Below, piece after piece: positions 52,101-54,599 of a stretch of DNA of 64,000 nucleotides. The position numbers were made by a program, and so were the translations under genes. The stretch lies in NCBI GenBank assembly GCA_008638375.1, contig CM018048.1, positions 56,266,347-56,330,346 of the forward strand, in the 5' to 3' direction. Origin of the DNA: Nyssa sinensis. Taxonomy: Eukaryota > Streptophyta > Magnoliopsida > Cornales > Nyssaceae. The notes beneath the pieces are model-generated. The model saw only the letters and a list, made by a program, of their open reading frames with translations, ran no database searches and was not told where the DNA came from. Within the stretch, counting starts at the first letter, position 1, and each line of letters begins with the position of its first letter.

Positions 52101-54173
52101 CTGACAACAAATCTTTCATCCTGATCAGCAACATCTTCCCAAAAACTATATACTACAACCAAAAGAATGAAGACTTCACATCAAATCAGACATTTAAGAA
52201 AGCAACAAAATTATGGTCAAGACAACATCCATCACATCAATCAGTTGACAATTCACCCTTACTCTAACAATGGTCAAGGAAAATATACCAGAACAGATCA
52301 GAACTATTTTTTATGGCACAAATAAAAGTTGGATTATTTGCCCAACCAACATGAAAATTTGAATCCTAGTCTAATTTTAAGGACCAAATAATTTTTCTAG
52401 GACATTGTTAGATTTTTGTTCAAAAACAAACTCTCATTCTTTGTTAATAATCTATTGCAACTTCAAGAAAAACATACATCCACATAAGCATAGGAATACT
52501 ACTTCCAACAAAAATTATTTTATACTTTGCCTGCTTTGCCCTCAATATAAACTTATTGGTGGACAGGGATGACTTTTATATGCTGACATGATAGGTAACC
52601 TCAATTTATGATTATCATGTTTATATTTAAACAACTTTATACTTGCTATGCACACTGGGGGGAAATGTCATATATACAAAGCTATAAGAAAATTTCTAAA
52701 AACTTCTCACTAATTTGGTTATATGCAAGTGACTACCAATGTTAGGAAATTTCTTCAAATTCTAAGAATTTTTTAATAAGCAATGCATAAGAGTGCTTTA
52801 TTTGAAACTATTAAAAAATGATATATTGACAGCAACCAACTTCTACTCAGCAGCCAATGGTGACTAATCAGCCAAACTGATTCAAACAAAATGCCTGAAT
52901 TGGGTTGAGATTAACTGAAATTGTGAAAGAAGCATCCATACATATGAAAATTCAGTCTAAAGAGAAAATTTGGAATGGCAAGCCAATCCCGGATTTCTAA
53001 AAGGTGCCCAAATCAAACGGGGACAAAACTGATCAAGGAAAAAAGTCATAAATTTGAAATTTCAGTCAGCAAACAAAAAATGGGAAAATTTAGGAAAACT
53101 CTGGTAACTCAATATTATTCCCTTCAACTGCAACTAAAGATCCAGGCAAATGATTGAGAAAATTTAGTGAAATGCGGGGAAGTCAGACTGACTGATAACA
53201 GGGGGAGGGAAAAAGAAAAAGGAAAAACAAGAAAGAATAAAATTTTTGGGCCACTATAGGCATAAATTTGATATTTTTGTAACAATATGGTGAAGGCAAG
53301 AACAACTGCAACAAGCCCCCAAACCAACAAATTACCATTTTGTCAACTATAAACAACTCCTTGTCCTCAAGATGTGATTTCCCGAGAAGTATGTATTCAT
53401 AGTAGTAGAAATAATAACATATAAAACAATGAAACGGACATATAATTGGGTATCAGTGGACAAATGGGTACCTGGAGATTACAGAACTTCCCAAGCAAGT
53501 CAGAACCAGCGGACATTAGCTGATTACGCGCCCACCCTTCCCACTCCACCCCACCATCCATCTCATCCTCTATTAAAGCCAAAGCTGTAAGAGGTAACGA
53601 GGGCAACTCCTCGAATGGTCTGAACACAAAAATTCTAAAATTCAATAAATTTAAAATTAAATAACAACTCACAAAAATGTTGCTAAATTACATATTTATA
53701 GAATTTTTATAAGTGCATTTATATTTACAGCATATGTGAGCATATCATTTATCAACTGTAACTCACCCAATCATGTTACACTGGGTGAAAGCAAGAAAAG
53801 CTGCCACGGCAATGGCCATCACAAGAAATGCCCTATAACACCTTTCTCTATCATCTTCCAAATCGTCAAGTAAGAAAGATTCGACACACTTGAGCACCAA
53901 CTCAGAGTAAAACCGGTCGGCACCGTCCATGGACGAGCCCGAGTCGAAGTGCGTAATATTAAGGACGGTTCTAGCCGCGTCTGAAGATAGGACTCGGATA
54001 TATTCTCCGGTCTCGATTAAATTAAGAACATCTTCGATCAGGGTGTGCAGATGAGCACCGGTTTTGTAATTGGAAGGTTCAGAAGCAGGATGAGGAAGAG
54101 AAGAAGGTAGAGAGCAGCGAAGGAGACGGAGCTCGTAACAGCGTAGGGGGTCGAGTTGTGCTTCTTCAGCCAT
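3045..54173 (-). CDS. TTC27: TTC27-type tetratricopeptide repeat protein, 20 exons, intact
   Basis: Homologue of human TTC27 and yeast Emw1. These are conserved TPR proteins; yeast Emw1 is essential and linked to cell-wall integrity, and the plant role is not inferable from sequence. Exons (minus strand, 5' to 3'): 54173-53767, 53619-53472, 52152-51821, 46893-46812, 46694-46367, 44559-44501, 43724-43635, 31336-31245, 31051-30953, 30847-30770, 21185-21101, 21018-20960, 20835-20766, 20590-20499, 15910-15848, 15758-15692, 5222-4950, 4351-4235, 3495-3343, 3143-3045. They sum to 2793 nt: 930 residues plus TAA, with phase kept at all 19 junctions. TPR-like helices run through residues about 600-735 ([40 protein letters not shown]). 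The start is the first ATG of a clean first exon ([20 protein letters not shown]). All introns have a GT donor except the last, which reads GC. The span is inflated by transposons in introns. Expression was not testable. Confidence 0.93.
3343..3495 (-). CDS. TTC27: TTC27-type gene, exon 19
   Basis: 153 nt, acceptor TATCTATCAG. Begins [20 protein letters not shown] and ends MHLRNTIKQ. The donor reads CAG|GCAAGA, a GC donor in otherwise perfect consensus; a GT donor would break the frame with exon 20. Confidence 0.9.
3496..4949. repeat. Introns 17 and 18 with microsatellites
   Basis: Intron 18 (3496-4234) starts with an (AT)n(AG)n tract at about 3505-3544. Intron 17 (4352-4949) carries (GT)n at about 4797-4823 directly followed by (GA)n to 4858. 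A near-duplicated phrase (ACAAAGT-AACATTATAT.. with TTCATGAAGGTCATAA) occurs at about 4020-4060 and 4080-4120. No transposon seen. Exon 18 lies between the two introns. Confidence 0.7.
4235..4351 (-). CDS. TTC27: TTC27-type gene, exon 18
   Basis: 117 nt, acceptor ATCGATTTAG, donor GTATCA. Reads [20 protein letters not shown] and ends LLKQVRSYQ; strongly family-like C-terminal block. Confidence 0.93.
4950..5222 (-). CDS. TTC27: TTC27-type gene, exon 17
   Basis: 273 nt, acceptor TTTATTTCAG, donor GTATCC. Begins [20 protein letters not shown], the last TPR helix, then a polar Asn/Asp-rich linker and ends [11 protein letters not shown]. Confidence 0.92.
5223..5934. other. Start of intron 16, unassigned with repeat-like ends
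   Basis: T run (5280-5295) and interrupted G run (about 5309-5330) near the donor. The word GGGGCAGAGCTACAGTG occurs twice (near 5394 and 5436), and a GTACTGTTGGAGACTTTGA duplication lies just before. The block near 5436-5570 alternates GCCCCC words and looks transposon-derived, but I could not find both ends. Confidence 0.4.
5935..6201 (+). mobile_element. LINE 3' end fragment
   Basis: Terminal piece of an L1-type LINE: a conserved tail frame reading [16 protein letters not shown] and then FFWAVKDSP, followed by CATCTCCCTCGGGCGCTTTT and ..TTACTAATCGAAAAAAAAAA. Truncated to about 270 bases. Confidence 0.7.
6309..7001. mobile_element. Non-autonomous hAT-type element with 8-bp TSD
   Basis: Flanked by a perfect 8-bp direct repeat GGTCTATG (6301-6308 and 7002-7009). 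The ends are inverted: CATGGATTTAAATCACGGTC on the left against CATGGTTTTAAATAACGGTC from the right, two mismatches in 20. Length 693 bp, AT-rich, no coding frame. An 8-bp duplication with short inverted ends fits the hAT superfamily; the transposase source is unknown. It also contains CCG/TAC-rich subterminal words. Confidence 0.8.
7010..7249. other. Intron spacer between hAT MITE and MULE
   Basis: 240 bases; an open plus frame reads through ([20 protein letters not shown]) but matches no family I recognise. Confidence 0.3.
7277..7651. mobile_element. hAT-type MITE inside the MULE terminal repeat
   Basis: 375 bp, bounded by CTAAGAAGCAAGGATAC and, inverted, CTAAGAAGCACGGATAC (one mismatch in 17), with a perfect 8-bp duplication CACTTACC (7269-7276 and 7652-7659). 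Subterminal regions are crowded with GGACACG/CGTGTCC words, possible transposase-binding repeats. The duplicated octamer belongs to the MULE's inverted repeat, so this insertion is younger than the MULE. Confidence 0.85.
7736..8309 (+). other. MULE interior, left part; possible captured sequence
   Basis: Between the left inverted repeat and the nested LINE. A 93-codon plus frame (7950-8231) reads [20 protein letters not shown] and continues to a non-conserved tail; a TTGCAG acceptor-like site lies near 8125. The family is not recognised. It could be a host gene fragment carried by the element. Confidence 0.3.
8310..10910 (-). mobile_element. 5'-truncated L1-type LINE inside the MULE
   Basis: Minus-strand L1 retroelement from within the region just before RT to a poly-A (T run 8310-8320) preceded by the plant L1 tail TTACTTATC. 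5'-truncated near 10905, at the codons for [13 protein letters not shown]. No clear target duplication found. It interrupts the MULE body, so it postdates it. Confidence 0.85.
8600..10905 (-). pseudogene. LINE ORF2 remnant: reverse transcriptase and zf-RVT
   Basis: RT order is clear: [20 protein letters not shown], then [40 protein letters not shown] and [20 protein letters not shown] (10869-10100). After a frameshift near 10090 come [20 protein letters not shown] and the catalytic box, which reads FANDAIIF where FADD is expected. Another frame break near 9655 leads to [28 protein letters not shown] and RKWLWKFG. A third, near 8900, leads to the zf-RVT block [15 protein letters not shown].. 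HVLIHC. Loss of the second-to-last Asp position plus three frame breaks makes it inactive. Confidence 0.85.
10911..12469. other. MULE interior, right part, with C-poor tract
   Basis: Near 11040-11130 a plus frame ends [20 protein letters not shown] then VGEGSQL and stop, with a UTR-like AT-rich stretch after it; this could be the 3' end of a captured gene, family unknown. From about 11900 to 12260 the plus strand is almost free of C and is built of words like TTTTAGAGAGA. A 107-codon hydrophobic frame at 11577-11900 is not convincing. Confidence 0.35.
12586..13062. other. Intron 16 spacer
   Basis: About 480 bases between the MULE and the solo LTR. The pieces TTGGAAC.. (12690) and ..GTTCCAA (12984) hint at a small inverted-repeat element but no target duplication was found. 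No coding. Confidence 0.3.
13068..14575 (-). mobile_element. Solo LTR (Ty3/gypsy-like), 5-bp TSD
   Basis: 1508 bp. Read on the minus strand it starts TGTCAGACCCTAATTTACTA and ends AACAACCCCGTGACA, with identical 5-bp flanks GTAAC at 13063-13067 and 14576-14580. An AATAAA word near the minus-strand 3' end (about 13195) fits an LTR polyadenylation signal. No internal domains, so it is a solo LTR left by recombination. Superfamily assignment from the TGTCA..TGACA ends and length is inference. The interior is C/A-rich with CATGCC words. Confidence 0.8.
14581..15691. other. End of intron 16, unassigned
   Basis: About 1.1 kb up to the donor-side edge of exon 16. No recognisable element, repeat array or coding frame. 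Confidence 0.4.
15692..15758 (-). CDS. TTC27: TTC27-type gene, exon 16
   Basis: 67 nt, acceptor CTCATTGCAG, donor GTGAGT. Reads [20 protein letters not shown] then GQ; TPR. Followed by 10.5-kb intron 16. Confidence 0.92.
15848..15910 (-). CDS. TTC27: TTC27-type gene, exon 15
   Basis: 63 nt, acceptor ACTTTGCAG, donor GTTCTG. Reads [20 protein letters not shown], completing the TPR begun in exon 14 across 4.6-kb intron 14. Confidence 0.9.
16015..17490 (-). mobile_element. Truncated L1-type LINE fragment in intron 14
   Basis: Minus-strand LINE 3' half. The pieces are [72 protein letters not shown] and a zf-RVT remnant, across several frames (17440-16100). 5'-truncated just after the RT catalytic region. 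The poly-A is lost: similarity ends near GGCTTCTTTGGCCCAAA, which matches LINE 8310-10910 at 8450. Not coding. Confidence 0.8.
17491..19139. other. Intron 14 spacer, unassigned
   Basis: 1.65 kb, AT-rich. Two near-copies of TTATAATACAAATTAC occur near 18440 and 18480. No element or gene recognised. Confidence 0.4.
19140..20120 (-). mobile_element. LINE 3' fragment with (AT)n at its tail
   Basis: Minus-strand LINE end: an (AT)n tract at 19140-19174 where the poly-A would be, then the TTACTCATCAAA tail signature, then a zf-RVT remnant reading [20 protein letters not shown] (about 19650-19590). It is traced up to about 20110 by degenerate ORF2 sequence. Heavily mutated. Confidence 0.65.
20186..20229 (+). 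mobile_element. RTE-type LINE 3' tail scrap
   Basis: CCGACCCCAACTAGTTGGGA followed by CAAGGCTTGATTGAGTTGAG, the 3' signature of plant RTE LINEs (established pattern: CCGACCCCA..TGGGA.AAGGCTT). Only the tail is present. A second tail lies at 47290-47335. Confidence 0.55.
20499..20590 (-). CDS. TTC27: TTC27-type gene, exon 14
   Basis: 92 nt, acceptor AATACAG, donor GTATGC. Reads [20 protein letters not shown] then [10 protein letters not shown]: canonical TPR with the LDP turn and the W-N-N-I-A start of the next repeat. Confidence 0.92.
20766..20835 (-). CDS. TTC27: TTC27-type gene, exon 13
   Basis: 70 nt, acceptor TTCATCTTAG. Reads [20 protein letters not shown] then ALK; a TPR helix pair. 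The donor GTTTCT is a weak match to consensus, but phase and homology fix it. Confidence 0.88.
20960..21018 (-). CDS. TTC27: TTC27-type gene, exon 12
   Basis: 59 nt, acceptor TTGTGGCAG, donor GTATGT. Reads [19 protein letters not shown] and the first two bases of a Trp codon; start of the well-formed TPR array. Confidence 0.9.
21101..21185 (-). CDS. TTC27: TTC27-type gene, exon 11
   Basis: 85 nt, acceptor GTATTCCAG, donor GTGATT. Reads [20 protein letters not shown] then DNRSARAK. Confidence 0.9.
21428..21543 (-). mobile_element. tRNA-derived SINE
   Basis: Minus strand: a box-A-like GTTAACTCGAGTGGTA at the 5' end, a box-B-like GGTTTAAGTCCC about 35 bases on, and a short A-rich tail (T run on plus at 21431-21438). 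Layout and size fit a plant SINE. No clear target duplication. Confidence 0.55.
21544..23344. other. Intron 10, unassigned part
   Basis: 1.8 kb of AT-rich intron between SINE and LINE; no element or frame I can name. A CTAC/CCTA run (TACCTACCTACCTAC) lies at about 23268-23284. Confidence 0.4.
23349..24679 (+). pseudogene. LINE upstream coding region (ORF1-like), broken
   Basis: Three open pieces: 23349-23687, 23705-24457 (250 codons, rich in Glu, Ser and Asp) and 24476-24679. The end of the second and start of the third read [19 protein letters not shown], stop, [20 protein letters not shown], so a single stop separates them. This hydrophilic region directly precedes the endonuclease, as in plant L1 elements. 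I do not see a clear CCHC knuckle or DUF4283 core, so the ORF1 call is tentative. Confidence 0.5.
24677..28060 (+). pseudogene. LINE ORF2 remnant: endonuclease, RT, zf-RVT
   Basis: Endonuclease starts [20 protein letters not shown] with an amber stop at 24784-24786 where the ETK motif is expected. A frameshift near 24880 precedes [17 protein letters not shown]. Later motifs [17 protein letters not shown] and SDHWPIML follow. [102 protein letters not shown] and an intact FADD box ([12 protein letters not shown], about 26740). Then [27 protein letters not shown], and a frameshift near 27900 into the zf-RVT ([18 protein letters not shown]). The frame from 26595 to 27944 is unbroken. Confidence 0.88.
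28415..29619. other. Intron 10 spacer between two LINEs
   Basis: 1.2 kb of A-rich intron. The phrase TAATTGTTTGAAACAAATTTCAA-like occurs twice near 28510 and 28572. Nothing else recognised. Confidence 0.4.
29620..30573 (+). mobile_element. LINE 3' fragment
   Basis: Truncated L1 3' end: [20 protein letters not shown], then a frame reading [20 protein letters not shown] (zf-RVT, about 30050-30120), a C run at about 30493-30508 before TCGAGCGCCTTGTTAATAT, ACTAATCC and poly-A ending at 30573. Antisense to the host gene and close upstream of exon 10's donor. Confidence 0.75.
30770..30847 (-). CDS. TTC27: TTC27-type gene, exon 10
   Basis: 78 nt, acceptor ATAAACAG, donor GTATGC. Reads [20 protein letters not shown] then SDPRL and a split Trp codon that completes in exon 11 across 9.6-kb intron 10. 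Confidence 0.9.
30953..31051 (-). CDS. TTC27: TTC27-type gene, exon 9
   Basis: 99 nt, acceptor CACTGCTAG, donor GTATGA. Reads [20 protein letters not shown] and [12 protein letters not shown]; helical, TPR-like. Confidence 0.9.
31245..31336 (-). CDS. TTC27: TTC27-type gene, exon 8
   Basis: 92 nt, acceptor GTTATTTCAG, donor GTACAA. Reads [20 protein letters not shown] then [10 protein letters not shown] and a split Lys codon. Confidence 0.9.
31337..32276. other. Start of intron 7 (5' side of exon 8), unassigned
   Basis: About 940 bases, AT-rich, no element, gene or array recognised. Confidence 0.4.
32277..32566. repeat. 45-bp minisatellite
   Basis: About six degenerate copies of a 45-46-bp unit, each starting near GGGTTATAGTCCCA or a variant (GGGTTGTGATCC, GGTTTATGGCCC, GGGTTATGGCCC, GGTTATAGTCCC, GGGTTATAACCC). 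Because 45 is divisible by 3, a plus frame at 32414-32608 translates as a loose 15-residue repeat (LGYSP..GYG). I read this as a by-product, not a gene. Confidence 0.7.
32801..33502 (+). mobile_element. tRNA-derived SINE split by a hAT MITE
   Basis: The SINE body carries a box-A-like GGCTAGGTTGGTAAAG, a near-perfect box B (GGAATCGAATCC) about 40 bases on, and a poly-A tail (about 33488-33502). A 510-bp element at 32947-33456 sits inside the 3' half. Without it the SINE is about 190 bp. SINE target duplications were not found. Confidence 0.65.
32947..33456. mobile_element. hAT-type MITE (TAGGGATGGCAA ends)
   Basis: Inverted ends TAGGGATGGCAA on both sides, the familiar hAT terminus. Flanking 8-mers CTCCCAAG (32939-32946) and CTCCCACG (33457-33464) match in 7 of 8. 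510 bp; subterminal GGGGCGGG/CCCGCCCC words; no transposase frame. Confidence 0.85.
33597..34866 (-). mobile_element. LTR-like sequence, SIRE/Maximus-like copia (left part)
   Basis: On the minus strand it ends with ACCCAATTCACCCACCTTCT then TGGGTACA, and contains TTACGTGGTTCG on the plus strand near 33771; both words recur in plant Maximus/SIRE-type copia LTRs as I know them. Between about 34220 and 34520 there are many copies of GTCAACTGA/TCAGTTGAC-type words. It appears to continue at 39997-40111 (TTGTTATCATCAAAA), so the copia at 34867 inserted into it. Ends and TSD not fixed. Confidence 0.45.
35533..36420 (+). pseudogene. Copia gag (UBN2-type) remnant
   Basis: Open pieces 35674-35907 and 36061-36282 give [20 protein letters not shown], then [21 protein letters not shown] and [14 protein letters not shown], the usual copia gag core. 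One frame break precedes the knuckle [15 protein letters not shown] (about 36317-36362): C-x2-C-x4-H is kept but the final Cys is Tyr, so the knuckle is broken. Stops at the start near 35580 and at 35906. Confidence 0.8.
36870..37783 (+). pseudogene. Copia GAG-pre-integrase and integrase remnant
   Basis: HLGHPSF-type pre-integrase motif near 36998-37020. Integrase core: [20 protein letters not shown] (first catalytic Asp), [20 protein letters not shown] (second Asp; usual SDNGTEY altered) and [16 protein letters not shown] (catalytic Glu kept; usual NGVAERKN). The D-D-E triad is still present although neighbouring residues have drifted. Stops separate this from the RT part. Confidence 0.85.
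38449..39775 (+). pseudogene. Copia reverse transcriptase and RNase H remnant
   Basis: RT fingers [20 protein letters not shown] then [20 protein letters not shown], the YVDD catalytic box ([12 protein letters not shown], about 38947-38980), and [17 protein letters not shown]. RNase [41 protein letters not shown] and [20 protein letters not shown] (to about 39640). Pieces between RT and RNase H are shortened and the frame breaks several times. Confidence 0.85.
39997..40111 (-). mobile_element. LTR-like sequence, right remainder
   Basis: Probable continuation of 33597-34866 beyond the inserted copia, with the word TTGTTATCATCAAAA near 40075. Boundary by eye only. Confidence 0.35.
40112..40689. 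other. Intron 7 spacer
   Basis: About 580 bases with an A run near 40367-40381; nothing recognised. Confidence 0.35.
40690..43003 (+). mobile_element. Decayed L1-type LINE lacking its tail
   Basis: Plus strand. Endonuclease piece [15 protein letters not shown] (about 40820) and HFENMWL; then an RT-linker piece ([20 protein letters not shown]), [20 protein letters not shown] (RT, about 41770), [20 protein letters not shown] (about 42430) and a zf-RVT scrap ([13 protein letters not shown], about 42870). Much of the RT core, including the catalytic box, is deleted. No poly-A. One of the oldest insertions, judging by decay. Confidence 0.75.
43004..43634. other. End of intron 7 next to exon 7
   Basis: About 630 bases of AT-rich intron with a short CA run near 43522-43532; nothing else. 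Confidence 0.4.
43635..43724 (-). CDS. TTC27: TTC27-type gene, exon 7
   Basis: 90 nt, acceptor CCATTTCAG, donor GTACCA. Reads [20 protein letters not shown] and ends LLMMDKV. Followed by the largest intron (12.3 kb). Confidence 0.9.
43725..44500. other. Intron 6
   Basis: 776 bp. A near-duplicate phrase (ATATGGC.TTTATCATTTT with ACACCAA-AT) lies at about 44068-44150. A tRNA-like stretch near 44360-44400 was too weak to call a SINE. Confidence 0.4.
44501..44559 (-). CDS. TTC27: TTC27-type gene, exon 6
   Basis: 59-nt microexon, acceptor TTTCTTTCAG, donor GTAAGT. Reads [19 protein letters not shown] after a split Arg codon. Frame continuity supports it. Confidence 0.9.
44560..45518. other. Intron 5, right-of-exon-6 part
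   Basis: About 960 bases, A-rich, nothing recognised. Confidence 0.4.
45532..45665 (+). mobile_element. SINE with 13-bp target-site duplication
   Basis: About 134 bp between perfect direct repeats AAGTGGTGCTAGA (45519-45531 and 45666-45678). Box-A-like TGGATGAGTTGGGAAGAGG, a degenerate box B (GAGATTCAATTC) about 35 bases on, and a tail ending in A13. A long duplication plus an A tail means LINE-mediated insertion. Confidence 0.82.
45679..46366. other. Intron 5, part next to exon 5
   Basis: About 690 bases without recognisable feature. Confidence 0.4.
46367..46694 (-). CDS. TTC27: TTC27-type gene, exon 5
   Basis: 328 nt, acceptor GGATATAG, donor GTAAGG. Begins [14 protein letters not shown] and ends STRHDEMQ. 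The middle is Ser/Asn/Gln-rich and looks like a disordered linker between the N-terminal helical part and the TPR region. Confidence 0.9.
46812..46893 (-). CDS. TTC27: TTC27-type gene, exon 4
   Basis: 82 nt, acceptor GGTATTAG, donor GTACAT. Reads [20 protein letters not shown] then GFRTVHQ. Preceded by 4.9-kb intron 3, which holds a solo LTR and a copia remnant. Confidence 0.9.
46894..47289. other. Start of intron 3 (next to exon 4)
   Basis: About 400 bases; AACCCAATTTGGCCATTTAA-type words near 47236 resemble hAT MITE interiors but ends are not seen. Confidence 0.35.
47290..47335 (+). mobile_element. RTE-type LINE 3' tail scrap
   Basis: AGCCGACCCCAAATAATTTG followed by GATAAGGCTTTGTTGAATTG, the plant RTE tail. 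Together with the RTE coding scrap at 48314 it may be one broken insertion, but the copia remnant lies between them. Confidence 0.5.
47543..48254 (-). mobile_element. Internally deleted Ty1/copia, family A copy 2
   Basis: Minus strand: 5' LTR (48254-48030), primer-binding site TGGTATCAGAGC (48029-48018) with GGGTTTTTT, leader with GAGAGG/CGAGAGG words matching positions 20-180, a short ORF, the polypurine tract CTTGAGGGCGAG (47578-47567) and the first 20-odd bases of the 3' LTR (TATTGTAAATATTGACC). Nearly all of gag-pol is deleted. It has the minimal cis parts of a non-autonomous element except for a truncated 3' LTR. Confidence 0.8.
47574..47846 (-). pseudogene. Gag start fused in frame to RNase H end
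   Basis: 90 codons. The start [13 protein letters not shown] sits at the gag start position after the leader. The rest, from about [16 protein letters not shown] through [13 protein letters not shown] to [11 protein letters not shown], is the C-terminus of copia RNase H. The middle of the polyprotein is missing and the frame is kept. A deletion product, not a host gene. RNase H catalytic residues lie in the lost part. Confidence 0.75.
48314..48548 (+). pseudogene. RTE-type LINE C-terminal coding scrap
   Basis: Plus frame [22 protein letters not shown], then [20 protein letters not shown] and KGRERPKLT: the conserved C-terminal block of plant RTE reverse transcriptases (R.RWFGHV.RR, GRGRPK). 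Two stops in about 78 codons. Confidence 0.7.
48896..51625 (+). mobile_element. Solo LTR, long Ty3/gypsy type, 5-bp TSD
   Basis: 2730 bp bounded by identical AAAAC (48891-48895 and 51626-51630). It begins TATAATACCCTTATTTTTAC (ancestral TGTAATACCC inferred) and ends GATTTGATGTGTGACA. AT-rich, with (GTGAGT)n at about 50838-50859 and GTGTTGTGCCAAC words near 50910 and 51027. No domains inside. Length and termini fit Tekay/Del-like chromovirus LTRs; that lineage call is inference. Confidence 0.75.
51821..52152 (-). CDS. TTC27: TTC27-type gene, exon 3
   Basis: 332 nt, acceptor GGTTGTAG, donor GTGAGT. Begins [16 protein letters not shown] and contains [19 protein letters not shown], a characteristic block of plant TTC27 homologues. 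Ends in a split Arg codon. Confidence 0.92.
52153..53471. other. Intron 2
   Basis: 1.3 kb, AT-rich, no transposon, array or gene recognised. Confidence 0.5.
53472..53619 (-). CDS. TTC27: TTC27-type gene, exon 2
   Basis: 148 nt, acceptor TTGTGTTCAG, donor GTACCC. Completes the split Gly codon and reads [20 protein letters not shown] through [11 protein letters not shown]. Intron 1 is 147 bp. Confidence 0.92.
53767..54173 (-). CDS. TTC27: TTC27-type gene, exon 1
   Basis: Start exon, 407 nt, residues 1-135 plus two bases of codon 136. Begins [20 protein letters not shown] and ends ..FTQCNMIG; donor GTGAGT follows. Codes the N-terminal helical region before the TPRs. Confidence 0.92.
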
Positions 54174-54215
54174 GTTGTACCCAGAAACGTTTAGAACGAG
54201 AGCGAGAGCTTGGTA

Positions 54216-54223
54216 TAGGGTTT
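54216..54223 (-). promoter_or_regulatory. Telo-box-like motif upstream of the TTC27-type start
   Basis: AAACCCTA on the minus strand about 43-50 bases before the ATG. In plants this motif is common near transcription starts of growth-related and translation genes. Single 8-mer, so weak evidence; it could lie in the 5' UTR. Confidence 0.3.
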
Positions 54224-54249
54224 TAGCAGTTGGGGCTTCTATAAGACGC

Positions 54250-54271
54250 GGGGGGGGGGGGGGGGGGGGGG
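54250..54271 (+). repeat. 22-base G run upstream of the host gene
   Basis: Homopolymer G on plus (C on the sense strand of the gene), about 77-98 bases upstream of the start codon. It could form quadruplex structure or be a length-uncertain assembly tract. Confidence 0.85.
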
Positions 54272-54274
54272 AAT

Positions 54275-54567
54275 TAGGCCTGGCAAATGGACGGATTCGG
54301 GTGGATCAAAAATGAGTTAAACTCTCATTTAGTCCATTTAATTGTCAAATATCAACTCACTTGTCATTAAAATCAATTGTTTTAGATTTTTTTCTTATTC
54401 TTAATTCTCAAGTTAAAATTTGATTCAAGTATAGGTCCACATAAAAATTGAGAATCGTAAATCTGAATTGAATGAGTTAGGTTAGGTTGATTTGAAAAAA
54501 AAATTTAATTTCGATTTCCAGTTCGGTTAAACCGACTCAACCCAAAAACAAAACTCTTAATAAAATA

Positions 54568-54599
<32 letters not shown>

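Noticed and set aside
54275..54560. hAT-like terminus TAGGCCTGGCAAATGG as a further MITE
   Set aside because: Inverted partner and 8-bp duplication not found, so only noted as flank.
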